Shown here piece by piece: positions 18,633-26,741 of a stretch of DNA of 64,000 bases. Numbering within the stretch: the stretch's first letter is position 1; each line of letters opens with the position of its first letter. The translations under genes were made by a program, and so were the position numbers. This DNA is from Deefgea piscis. Lineage in GTDB: Bacteria > Pseudomonadota > Gammaproteobacteria > Burkholderiales > Chitinibacteraceae. Location of the stretch: assembly GCF_019665785.1 (NCBI RefSeq), contig NZ_CP081149.1, positions 248,001 to 312,000 of the forward strand. Direction: 5' to 3'. The notes beneath the pieces were generated by a model, which worked only from the letters and a program-made list of their open reading frames with translations, had not been told where the DNA came from and made no database searches.

Positions 18633-19724
18633 TTAGCGTAATCGATACAAATGGGGCGGTGATTTTAGCCACGTTAAACGCTGTTGTAATTGTTCGGTGA
18701 TATACACATCACCGTTGGCACTCACCATTAACACGTCTTTAATTCCAAAGCGCTGCGCGTAAAGCAGTGCTGATGGCACGCCTTGAATAAACATCGGTTT
18801 GGTCGCCACATCAGACACCGTCCCCGCATCAGCATGGCTTGGACTTAAGACCGTCACCGCCTGCACGCCTTGTGCTGGCTGCCCATTGCGGGGATCAATC
18901 ACATGAGAATAACGCCGACCATTCATCTCAAAAAAGCGTTGATAATCCCCCGTCGTGCCGATCGCTTCGCCGTCATACAAGGGCAAGGTCGCCATGGCCT
19001 CAGGCAAACGTGGATGTTGCAAACCCACCACCCAAGGCTCGCCGCCTTTTTTGCCCAATGCAATCACATTGCCACCAATGTTCACCAGCGCATTCATCAC
19101 CCGCGCTTTACGCAAATAATTGGCCGAATGATCTAAAGCCCAGCCCTTAGCAAAACCACCAAAATCAATCGCTAACTGTGGATTGCTACTGCTCACGCTA
19201 GCGCCATTCCACGTTAAATTGTCTAGGTTAGGTTGCGCGGCTAATGCCGCTTGTAAGGCCGCAGGGTCTGGCGTCACCGGTGCAAATTGGTCTTGATGAA
19301 AACCCCATAACTGCACCAAATTGCCAACGGCAGGATTAAATAATTGATCTGAGCGCTGTGCATAATTGGCCGCTTGTTGAATCATTTGCGCCAATTCAAT
19401 GTCCACCACGGCCGTTTCACCGCGGGCAAAAGCTTGGTTTAAACGGGTCACTTCAGAAGGTTGCCAAGCGTGCAGCTTAAGGTGTAAGCGATCGAGCTCT
19501 TTTAAGACGGCATTGGCATGTTTTGCAGCAACGTCGGGCTCTAAACCATAAATACTAATTTGTACCCGAGTGCCAAATACATAGCTCTCTTGGGTATACA
19601 GCTGCGGCTGGCTACAGGCGCTCAATAGCAAACCAAGGGCCATCCAAGCAAAGCGCCATTGCCGAGAGCGCCACGCAGCATTTAAAAAACGCGGCACCCT
19701 GCCCTCGGTTGTTAAATTGACCAT
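18633..19724 (-). CDS. apbE: FAD:protein FMN transferase (ApbE), lipoprotein
   Basis: About 363 residues from the ATG at 19724; a GTG at 19751 overlapping the gshB stop would add nine. A lipoprotein signal (FAWMALGLLLSACSQP) anchors it to a membrane facing the periplasm. ApbE motifs are YVFGTRVQISIYG, FNPAVGNLVQLWGF, DFGGFAKGWALDH, NIGGNVIALG and the C-terminal HVIDPRNGQPAQ and ADAGTVSDVATKPMF. It attaches FMN covalently to threonine/serine of target flavoproteins (Nqr, Rnf, NosR type) using Mg and FAD. It is directly downstream of gshB on the same strand. No flavoprotein target is in the window. Confidence 0.9.
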   Translation of the reverse strand: MVNLTTEGRVPRFLNAAWRSRQWRFAWMALGLLLSACSQPQLYTQESYVFGTRVQISIYGLEPDVAAKHANAVLKELDRLHLKLHAWQPSEVTRLNQAFARGETAVVDIELAQMIQQAANYAQRSDQLFNPAVGNLVQLWGFHQDQFAPVTPDPAALQAALAAQPNLDNLTWNGASVSSSNPQLAIDFGGFAKGWALDHSANYLRKARVMNALVNIGGNVIALGKKGGEPWVVGLQHPRLPEAMATLPLYDGEAIGTTGDYQRFFEMNGRRYSHVIDPRNGQPAQGVQAVTVLSPSHADAGTVSDVATKPMFIQGVPSALLYAQRFGIKDVLMVSANGDVYITEQLQQRLTWLKSPPHLYRLR

Positions 19725-19744
19725 TCGCTCTGCCGCATCGCGGT

Positions 19745-20695
19745 TTAGCACTGCTCCAACACCTTACGCTCTAAAGCATCAATAAACAGCGCCGCAACAT
19801 CAATCCCCGATTGGGCGCTAATTTCTTGGAAACACGTTGGGCTAGTTACATTCACTTCGGTGAGATTGTCGCCAATCACATCCAAGCCCACCAAGAACAA
19901 GCCTTGTGCTGCCAAACGCGGGCCAAGTTGATTGGCAATTTCACGGTCACGTGCGGTCAAAGGCCGCGCAACCCCGGTGCCACCAGCGGCTAAATTGCCG
20001 CGCGTTTCGCCCTGCGCGGGAATTCGTGCCAAACACCATTCAACGGGTACGCCATCAATCAGTAAAATGCGTTTATCGCCGTCTTTAATCGCCGGTAGAT
20101 ATTGCTGCGCCATAATGGAAACCGTGCCATTGGTGGTGAGCATCTCGAGTATCGAGCCCAAGTTGGCGTCGTCTGGGCGCAAGCGGAAAATACCCGCCCC
20201 GCCCATACCATCGAGTGGCTTCACAATCACATCACCTAGCTCAGCGACAAAGGCGCGAATATCGGCTGGATTTTGACTGACCATGGTTTCGGTGGTGAAT
20301 TCAGGAAACTTAAAAATCGCCAATTTTTCATTAAAATCACGCAAAGCTTGGCCGCTATTAAATACATTGGCGCCTTGCTCTTCAGCCAAACTAAATAGCT
20401 GCGTTGCATAATAATATTGCTGATTAAACGGCGGATCTTTACGCATGATTACGCCAGAAAAATCGCGCAAAGCGATTGTTGCTGCGTCGCCTTCTTGATA
20501 CCAATTATCTGCGTTTGGCGTGAGCGTTAAACGCCGCGCAGTCGCTTGAACCAAAGTTTGCTGCAAACTCAATTCGTCAATCAAACAAGTCCAAACTTCA
20601 TGCCCACGCACGATGGCTTCGCGCATCATGACAAAGGTCGTGTCTTTATAAATTTTAAAGCTAGCGAGTGGATCAACTACAAATAAAAATCGCAT
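19745..20695 (-). CDS. gshB: Glutathione synthetase
   Basis: 316 residues, the typical bacterial GshB length. ATP-grasp features are VVDPLASFKIYKDTTF at the start, DVIVKPLDGMGGAGIFRL (nucleotide-binding loop), DGDKRILLIDGVP, RGNLAAGGTGVARPL and EVNVTSPTCFQEI (metal site). It ligates glycine to gamma-glutamylcysteine with ATP in the cytoplasm. An AAGGA ribosome site precedes the ATG. It follows sugE/gshA after a 133-base gap on the same strand; co-transcription is likely but not certain. Confidence 0.95.
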   Translation of the reverse strand: MRFLFVVDPLASFKIYKDTTFVMMREAIVRGHEVWTCLIDELSLQQTLVQATARRLTLTPNADNWYQEGDAATIALRDFSGVIMRKDPPFNQQYYYATQLFSLAEEQGANVFNSGQALRDFNEKLAIFKFPEFTTETMVSQNPADIRAFVAELGDVIVKPLDGMGGAGIFRLRPDDANLGSILEMLTTNGTVSIMAQQYLPAIKDGDKRILLIDGVPVEWCLARIPAQGETRGNLAAGGTGVARPLTARDREIANQLGPRLAAQGLFLVGLDVIGDNLTEVNVTSPTCFQEISAQSGIDVAALFIDALERKVLEQC

Positions 20696-20828
20696 TTTTG
20701 AATCCTTTTTAAATAGCCCAACTCGATTTCACATTTTTAATGCCGTCGCTTGAAAAGAATCGCCACCATTGTTAGCCAATGATGGCGCCTTGACTCAGAG
20801 AAATTCTAGATGACATTAATGACGTAAG

Positions 20829-21161
20829 TTAGTGCGCCAATTTCATCACAATCACGCCGCCGATAATCATCATCGCGCCCACGCTACGCATCACGGTGAG
20901 CGGATCGTTAAACCACACCACGCCAACTAAAAATGTTCCTGCTGCGCCAATGCCGGTCCACACCGCATACGCGGTACCAATTGGAATCTGCTTTTGCGCC
21001 ATCCACAGCAACAGACCACTCACCGCAATCGAGAGAATCGACGCGGCAATGGCCAATTTAGGGTACTGGCTGGTTTGTGACAGTTTAAATCCCAGCGGCC
21101 AGCCAATTTCACAAATCCCCGCGCCCAGCAAGAGCAGCCAAGCTTGGCTTAATGCCGACAT
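20829..21161 (-). CDS. sugE: SMR-family exporter, SugE/Gdx type
   Basis: 110 residues with four membrane helices. GICEIGWPLGFKLS carries the essential membrane glutamate, and GTAYAVWTGIGAAGTF is the SugE/Gdx signature. By family it is a dual-topology dimer exchanging guanidinium (or quaternary ammonium) for protons. Its ATG shares a base with the gshA stop (TAATG), so translation is coupled to gshA. I saw no recognisable guanidine riboswitch upstream of gshA. Why it is embedded between the glutathione genes is unknown. Confidence 0.88.
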   Translation of the reverse strand: MSALSQAWLLLLGAGICEIGWPLGFKLSQTSQYPKLAIAASILSIAVSGLLLWMAQKQIPIGTAYAVWTGIGAAGTFLVGVVWFNDPLTVMRSVGAMMIIGGVIVMKLAH

Positions 21162-22429
21162 TATTCTTGTTCCAATTCAAGCGAAGCGGCCAAGAGCGCC
21201 AAACGCGCTACCACGCCATAGGCGTAAAAACGATTAGCTTCACAATCGGGCGAGCCATCACAATCGGGGGTGGTGAGCGGAGTGGCAAAAGCCAAGGGCT
21301 TAAAGTGCATGCCCGGCGCATTGAGGTTTTCGTCGATACCACGGCCAGTATGCACGCGATAAAAACCACCAATCACAAATCGATCCAACATATACACCAC
21401 GGGTTCAGCAACGCCATCATCGACGATTTCCATCGTTGGCACGCCTTCTTGCACGATTACATCGTGCACTTGCAAGCCTTCTTTAATCACCGACATTTTA
21501 TTGCGCTGCTTGCGATTTAAGCCGATCAATTCTTCGCCCGATTTCACGCTCATAATCCCCATGCCATAAGTGCCGGCATTGGCTTTCACGATTACAAATG
21601 GCGTTTGCTCAATACCGTGTTCGGCATATTTAAGCGCAATTTTTTGAATCATTTGATCGACAGTCGCCGCCAGTTTTTCCTCGCCTTCACGCGATTGAAA
21701 ATCCAGACCATCGACATGATCAAAATAAGGATTCACGACCCATGGATCAATGCCAATCAATTGCGCAAAATCATTCACCACACGATCATAAGCCGTAAAG
21801 TGCTGCGTTTTAGTGCGCGTTGACCAGCCCGCATGCAACGGTGGCAACAGCGTTTGTTCGATATTGACTAATATGCTCGGAATACCGGCTGACAAATCGT
21901 TGTTGAGCAGCACCACGCAAGGATCAAAATCGGCCAAACCAACGCGATTGCCAGTACGAATCACGGGCTCTTGCACCATCGTGCTGCCATCGGGTAATTC
22001 CAGCGTTGTTGCAGTGGTGATTTCTGGATTCAGACTACCGATGCGGACCACCATCCCAGCTTGGCGCAAAATCTTGCTCAGCGCCGCCACATTTTGTAGA
22101 TAGAACTGATTGCGAGTGTGATTTTCTGGGATTAACAATACGCGGCGCGCATCAGGGCAATAGCCCTCGAGTGCTGTCATCGCCGCTTGCACTGCCAGCG
22201 GGTGAAAATCCGGATTCAGATTATTAAATCCACCCGGAAATAAGTTCATATCGACCGGTGCCAGTTTATAAGCCGCGTTGCGTAAATCGACCGAACCATA
22301 AAACGGCGGGGTATGCTCTTGCCATTGATTGCGAAACCAATGCTCAATCTCGGGTTGCGCAGCGAGGATTTTTCGCTCAAGGTCTAAGAGAGGCCCGGTT
22401 AAGGCTGTAGTCAGGTGCGGCACGCTCAT
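21161..22429 (-). CDS. gshA: Glutamate-cysteine ligase, short proteobacterial type
   Basis: 422 residues. It is not the E. coli-type ligase but the type I recall from acidithiobacilli and betaproteobacteria: VDLRNAAYKLAPVDMNLFPGGFNNL near the N-terminus, RRVLLIPENHTRN, FVIVKANAGTYGMGIM (ATP-grasp-like loop) and GGFYRVHTGRG toward the end. It makes gamma-glutamylcysteine from glutamate, cysteine and ATP, the first step of glutathione synthesis. It is the first gene of a gshA-sugE(-gshB-apbE) run. Confidence 0.9.
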   Translation of the reverse strand: MSVPHLTTALTGPLLDLERKILAAQPEIEHWFRNQWQEHTPPFYGSVDLRNAAYKLAPVDMNLFPGGFNNLNPDFHPLAVQAAMTALEGYCPDARRVLLIPENHTRNQFYLQNVAALSKILRQAGMVVRIGSLNPEITTATTLELPDGSTMVQEPVIRTGNRVGLADFDPCVVLLNNDLSAGIPSILVNIEQTLLPPLHAGWSTRTKTQHFTAYDRVVNDFAQLIGIDPWVVNPYFDHVDGLDFQSREGEEKLAATVDQMIQKIALKYAEHGIEQTPFVIVKANAGTYGMGIMSVKSGEELIGLNRKQRNKMSVIKEGLQVHDVIVQEGVPTMEIVDDGVAEPVVYMLDRFVIGGFYRVHTGRGIDENLNAPGMHFKPLAFATPLTTPDCDGSPDCEANRFYAYGVVARLALLAASLELEQE

Positions 22430-22959
22430 GGCGACTCCGGCGAAAGTAGAAAGGGATCTGCAAGATATGGCGGCTAAGTGGCGAAATTCAAGCTCTCCGT
22501 CACCATAGCAACAAGGTATCTATAGGTATATGTATCAATGCTTTTATATATAAAGCATCTAGAGCAATACCGACATAGAACTAAAAACCCCTGCTCCGCC
22601 AAAAACAGCATCTGCTTTTCTTCAGCCGTCGAAACCAAGCAATGCGATCCCAGCAATGATCACCCAGAACCTAATGGCGTAAATTCATACGATTTAGTCT
22701 GATTTAAAGAACAATGCTTTTAACGCCGCCAACCTTCTTTATGGTGATCAGCCTGTCGAACAGGCGGTTGAAACTGCGCCCACCAGTTTGAATGATGACG
22801 GGCAAAAGCATCATATTTCATGTCATACGTCGTCAAACATCGCCAAAAATTCTTTAAATAACAGCGCATACCCCACCCCACATGATTGACCCAGCGGCAT
22901 ATCCTATGTGCATAATGCGGTATTGATTAGTCATCAAATCCAAAACGAGTTGTTCTTCA
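22430..22959. other. Long divergent intergenic region gshA/LysR gene
   Basis: 530 bases without a convincing gene. It holds a near-palindrome ATGCTTT-N7-AAAGCAT at 22538-22558. A possible promoter for the regulator gene has TTGACC at 22886-22891 and CATAAT at 22911-22916, with a long 19-base spacer. The rest shows nothing I can name. Confidence 0.4.
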
Positions 22960-23868
22960 ATGAAAACAAAATTGCTGCCTGAAGCTTTGCTCGCCTTTGA
23001 ATCACTTGCTCGTCTTGGTAGCTTTACCGCCGCTGCGCAAGAAATGAGCTGCGCTAAAAGCCATGTTAGCCAGTTAATTAGCCAATTAGAGCTTGAATTG
23101 AGTTCGGTGTTATTACTGCGCAGCACACGGCGCATTTCTTTAACCGAATCGGGACAAACGTTGTTAATCCACGCGCAGGCTTTGCGCGAATTATTAGGCC
23201 AAGTTCGCTTAGATATTGAAGATACGCAGCAACATATTGAAGGCGAATTATTCATCAGCACCACACCATCGATGGCGCAATATGTCATCGGGCCTTTAAT
23301 GGCGCAATTTGCCAAATTACAACCCAAACTCAATATTCGCGTTGACGCCAATAACCGAATACAAGACCCGATTTTGGAAGGCATTGATTTTTGTATTCGT
23401 TCAGGCACGGTGGGGGATGAACGTTTAGTCGGACGACTTGCTGGCCATTCGCTGGAAAAGCTCTACGCCTCACCGCATTATTTGCAGCAAGCGCCGCAAT
23501 TACACAGCCCAGCAGATCTGACTCATCACGATATTTTAATTAACGATGAGTATCAAACAACGCGGCAATGGCAAATGCAATCGGCTGGCGCCAAATTCAC
23601 TGTCGACTTGCAACCGGTACTATGCAGCAATAACAATCCCACCCTAGCCATGAGTGCCGTGGCCGGACACGGTATCGCCCTTTTGCCCGACATCGTCGGT
23701 GAAAGCTATTGTCGCTTGGGATTATTACAGGAGGTCTTGCCACAATGGTACGAAAAGCCGACGCCGATTTATTTGGTATACCCACAACGTAGCGCGATGC
23801 CCAAAAAATACCGCGCCTTTATTGATTTTATTTTGCCCGAGCTACGCGGCAAACTCTCGAAGGTCTGA
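22960..23868 (+). CDS. LysR-family transcriptional regulator
   Basis: 302 residues. A winged helix-turn-helix at the N-terminus (LLAFESLARLGSFTAAAQEMSCAKSHVSQLISQLE, written here as a region of residues about 9-43) is followed by RISLTESGQTLL and a periplasmic-binding-like effector domain (TPSMAQYVIGPLMAQF, GIDFCIRSG, GHGIALLPDIV). The subgroup resembles CrgA/DmlR-like regulators. The effector and targets are unknown. LysR regulators often control a divergent neighbour; that would be gshA, 530 bases away, which is only a guess. Confidence 0.88.
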   Translation: MKTKLLPEALLAFESLARLGSFTAAAQEMSCAKSHVSQLISQLELELSSVLLLRSTRRISLTESGQTLLIHAQALRELLGQVRLDIEDTQQHIEGELFISTTPSMAQYVIGPLMAQFAKLQPKLNIRVDANNRIQDPILEGIDFCIRSGTVGDERLVGRLAGHSLEKLYASPHYLQQAPQLHSPADLTHHDILINDEYQTTRQWQMQSAGAKFTVDLQPVLCSNNNPTLAMSAVAGHGIALLPDIVGESYCRLGLLQEVLPQWYEKPTPIYLVYPQRSAMPKKYRAFIDFILPELRGKLSKV

Positions 23869-23961
23869 TGCTGCGTTACCAAGCGCTAGCTTAGAATGAC
23901 TACGCTGCGCTTGTGCCTTGCCTCAGGCCAAAATCCGCGCAAACGCCAACAGACCCTAAAA

Positions 23962-24336
23962 TTAATTAGCCCAAGTACCAGTACGATACCCAGTATTGTC
24001 TAAGGTTAGCGTGCCATCGCTGGCTTGTGATTTACCACTGATTGGTGTTGCCGTAACCGTAAACACATTCGCCGTACTGCAATCCGATGTGATGGTGTAA
24101 TAGGTATTGCTTAGGTTACTCACGCCGCAGGTGGTGCCGCTACTGGTATAGCGACCATTACTAGTAAAATAACGCTCTAAGGCCTGAGCTTGGGAACTCA
24201 GCATTTGCTGCACATCAGTGCGGCGAGTTTTCACAATATATTGTTGATAACTCGGCAAAGCAATAGCCGCTAAAATCCCAATAATCGCCACTGCAATCAT
24301 CAATTCAATTAAGCTAAAGCCTCGGTGATTAATCAT
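23962..24336 (-). CDS. pilE: Type IV minor pilin, PilE-like
   Basis: 124 residues. A short prepilin leader ends at Gly before [20 protein letters not shown], with the conserved Glu5; the globular part has two cysteines (TTCGVSN, SDCSTAN) likely forming a disulphide, the pattern of PilE/ComE-type minor pilins. It is processed by prepilin peptidase and incorporated in the pilus or its tip complex. It is the last gene of the minor-pilin operon, nine bases after pilX. Confidence 0.88.
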   Translation of the reverse strand: MINHRGFSLIELMIAVAIIGILAAIALPSYQQYIVKTRRTDVQQMLSSQAQALERYFTSNGRYTSSGTTCGVSNLSNTYYTITSDCSTANVFTVTATPISGKSQASDGTLTLDNTGYRTGTWAN

Positions 24337-24345
24337 GCTAACTCC

Positions 24346-24843
24346 TTAAAGTGGGCAAACAAAAGCTGTAGTTTGTAATACCACCACTGAGCGGGTATCA
24401 ATCCCTTGCCCCCGCCCCATTACGCTATACGCTTTGCAAGATGTTTTATCACTCGGGCGCATCGCATCGGGTAATTGATTAATCAGGTATTTAGCTGAAA
24501 CCCATTGTGGCGCGGGCGAACTGGTGGGCACCGGAATCACCGCTTGCGTTGAAAGATTATCGGACCACACGCTCGGCATAGCGGTCACCACCGGGCCAAC
24601 CCCCGTCACCGTGGCATTGCTGCAGCCGTCCAAACAACTATCGGCATTGGCTTGCAATAAGGCCGTACCTTGCCGCAGCGCCAGTTCAGCCGCTTGGTAG
24701 GCGCTATTTCTATCCATATAATTGCCAGCCATTTTTTCATTCATCGTCGTGCTGCGCATCCCATTGACGACCAAAATCGTTACCACGGCTAATAAAATTA
24801 AAGCGATGATTAAAATAAAGCCATGCTCTTTATGATTTTCCAT
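24346..24843 (-). CDS. pilX: Minor pilin PilX
   Basis: 165 residues. The leader MENHKEHG is followed by FILIIALILLAVVTILVVNG, and then NEKMAGNYMDRNSAYQAAELALRQG, the typical PilX signature. Residue +5 is not glutamate, as in GspK-like pseudopilins. Four cysteines lie in the globular part. It belongs to the tip-priming complex with PilV, PilW, FimT/FimU and PilY1. It starts 82 bases after pilW. Confidence 0.88.
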   Translation of the reverse strand: MENHKEHGFILIIALILLAVVTILVVNGMRSTTMNEKMAGNYMDRNSAYQAAELALRQGTALLQANADSCLDGCSNATVTGVGPVVTAMPSVWSDNLSTQAVIPVPTSSPAPQWVSAKYLINQLPDAMRPSDKTSCKAYSVMGRGQGIDTRSVVVLQTTAFVCPL

Positions 24844-24925
24844 TGCGATATCGCCTAAAAGTAAATCAACTGTATTGCCGTATTGTTTCGTTGGGTTTTA
24901 TCGCTAATATTTTTTAAATCGACCC

Positions 24926-25687
24926 CTAATTATTTCTTAACATAATCGTTGAGCGGAACATTCGATACAGTTTTTTATCTGTATCCGATCCAGTAATATC
25001 GCTGCCACTACAATCTTTAACTGCGGCCGGCTTTACAATCGATGTATCGGTTTTTTCTGACCTTAATACCAAGCACACTTTAATCGATGCAATTTGGCTC
25101 GCTGTCACGCCGCCAGTTAAGCTGCTCACATAGCTATCGGCAATACAATCTCTTGGTTTACTACCATCACCCGGATCATTCCCGCAGCCATAACTACCGT
25201 CGGCTAAATTGGGCCCAGTATCGATACCATATAAAATTTTAAAATCAATTAATTCAGTCCCATTACCGGAGCCAGAAGCACTCGGCGCAATCCAATCTAC
25301 TGTGCCGCATTGCAATTGATTACTCGTGCTCGATGGCCTAGCAATCACCAGCGTCGTCGCACCTGCAGCGGCAACGCTGCCATTACAATCAATCTGATTT
25401 TGGCCATCCGAAGTAAATTTAACGCTAATTGATTCATTCGACGTGGCCGTAATTCGATCGCTCGCTAAAGCCTGTGTTGGATCAGCACGAAAACCAGCTT
25501 GAGCAATCGCACGCTGCAACATTGATATGGCATAGCGACCATCTTCGGAAACCTGATTTTGAATCATCTGTAAACCCGCTGTTTTTCGCGTATTAATATA
25601 CAGCTCAGACAAAGCCAATAAAGCGACCAAAGAAATAGCCATAGCCACCATTAATTCAATTAATGTAAATCCAAAGTTTCTTTTCAT
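24926..25687 (-). CDS. pilW: Minor pilin PilW
   Basis: 253 residues with the prepilin start MKRNFG/FTLIELMVAMAISLVALLALSELY and EDGRYAISMLQRAIAQAGFR, the helical signature of PilW (GspJ-like). Its larger globular domain has several cysteines. It is part of the minor-pilin complex that primes pilus assembly and carries PilY1. It shares a base with the pilV stop at 25687, indicating coupled translation. Confidence 0.88.
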   Translation of the reverse strand: MKRNFGFTLIELMVAMAISLVALLALSELYINTRKTAGLQMIQNQVSEDGRYAISMLQRAIAQAGFRADPTQALASDRITATSNESISVKFTSDGQNQIDCNGSVAAAGATTLVIARPSSTSNQLQCGTVDWIAPSASGSGNGTELIDFKILYGIDTGPNLADGSYGCGNDPGDGSKPRDCIADSYVSSLTGGVTASQIASIKVCLVLRSEKTDTSIVKPAAVKDCSGSDITGSDTDKKLYRMFRSTIMLRNN

Positions 25688-26208
25688 TATTCAATAACCG
25701 TCGAATAAATCGTTTTTTGACTTGCAACCGATGATGCAGATCGATTATCAATCCAACTAATTTTTAATGTATAGCGATAAAAACCAGTAGATTGACCTGG
25801 CGCTTGCTCTAAAGTAAAAGTTGCCCCGGGTAATTGAGATCGTAAAAATTGATTCCAATTTGTCATTTCAGTGCTGACTAAATATGATTCAACGCCTGAT
25901 GTTTGAGCAGTACAATCAACATTGTCATTATTTGCTGAATTTTGTACGCATTTAGAAAAATCCGGTGGTAATGGCACTGGGATCTCTGCATCAGTACTGG
26001 CTAAAAAAGGTGTGCGATTAGCGCGAATTCGATCACTTAACTCTGCGGCTAAATCAGCGGCAATACTGCGATAATACGCGCTCTGATTCATCATCACTGA
26101 GCGCGTTTGTAACGCTGCCAAGCCCAATAGGCCGAGCCCTAATATCATCACCGAAACCATCACTTCAATCAGTGATAAGCCAGATTGTTGATGTATTGAT
26201 TTAAACAT
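25687..26208 (-). CDS. pilV: Minor pilin PilV
   Basis: 173 residues from the ATG at 26208, preceded by GAGG at good spacing and giving a ten-residue leader (MFKSIHQQSG) similar to its sister genes. A longer start at 26241 overlaps the fimT stop as TAATG and cannot be excluded. The helix LSLIEVMVSVMILGLGLLGLA and ALQTRSVMMNQSAYYRSIA are typical PilV (GspI-like). It is a component of the minor-pilin priming complex. Confidence 0.87.
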   Translation of the reverse strand: MFKSIHQQSGLSLIEVMVSVMILGLGLLGLAALQTRSVMMNQSAYYRSIAADLAAELSDRIRANRTPFLASTDAEIPVPLPPDFSKCVQNSANNDNVDCTAQTSGVESYLVSTEMTNWNQFLRSQLPGATFTLEQAPGQSTGFYRYTLKISWIDNRSASSVASQKTIYSTVIE

Positions 26209-26240
26209 TGCTTTAAACCTCAAGGTCATGGTCATCCGCA

Positions 26241-26741
26241 TTAACTACACACGGTGCTACTGACACTTTTATTAATTCGCCCAGAGAGAGATACATTTAT
26301 ATTTTGCTGCTTTCTAGCTGGCGAACATAAAGTAAAGCTTGCTGCAGCGGTGGTGCTACCCAAGGTGGAATTAAAAACAATACTGCTACTAGTGGTGGTA
26401 ACAACCACGTCTTTTTGCACGATAATTCGCTGCAAAATCGTTGTACCCTGAATAATTATCCAGCCTTTAGACCAATCGCTTAAAGTCGCTGAACACGTTG
26501 TGGCAGTATTGGCATTACTTGCCGGACACAAAGTTACATCTTGTTTTTGTTTAATCGCCTCAAGTCGAGCGGTATTTAAACTCGCCACCAATAAATCCGT
26601 TTGCGATGACAATCGCGCATCGCGAAATAAACTAATCATATCGGGTACAGCAATGGCCAATAAAATACTTAAAATAGCCACTGACACCATCAATTCAATT
26701 AAAGACATTCCTCGTTCAATTAAATTAGGTGTTTTTAACAT
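26241..26741 (-). CDS. fimT: Minor pilin FimT/FimU (GspH-like)
   Basis: 166 residues. The leader MLKTPNLIERG precedes MSLIELMVSVAILSILLAIA; then comes the GspH signature LLVASLNTARLEAIKQKQDVTLCP, and a C-terminal SGRINKSVSSTVC with a paired cysteine. FimU/FimT proteins sit at the base of the minor-pilin complex; some FimT proteins bind DNA during transformation, but I see no basis to claim that here. The ATG overlaps the pilY1 stop (TAATG). Confidence 0.87.
   Translation of the reverse strand: MLKTPNLIERGMSLIELMVSVAILSILLAIAVPDMISLFRDARLSSQTDLLVASLNTARLEAIKQKQDVTLCPASNANTATTCSATLSDWSKGWIIIQGTTILQRIIVQKDVVVTTTSSSIVFNSTLGSTTAAASFTLCSPARKQQNINVSLSGRINKSVSSTVCS

Noticed and set aside
20700..22500. 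Guanidine riboswitch for sugE
   Set aside because: sugE overlaps gshA, and nothing resembling the known aptamers was seen before gshA.
22474..22656. 60-codon minus-strand frame in the gshA-LysR gap
   Set aside because: No ribosome site and no protein-like composition.
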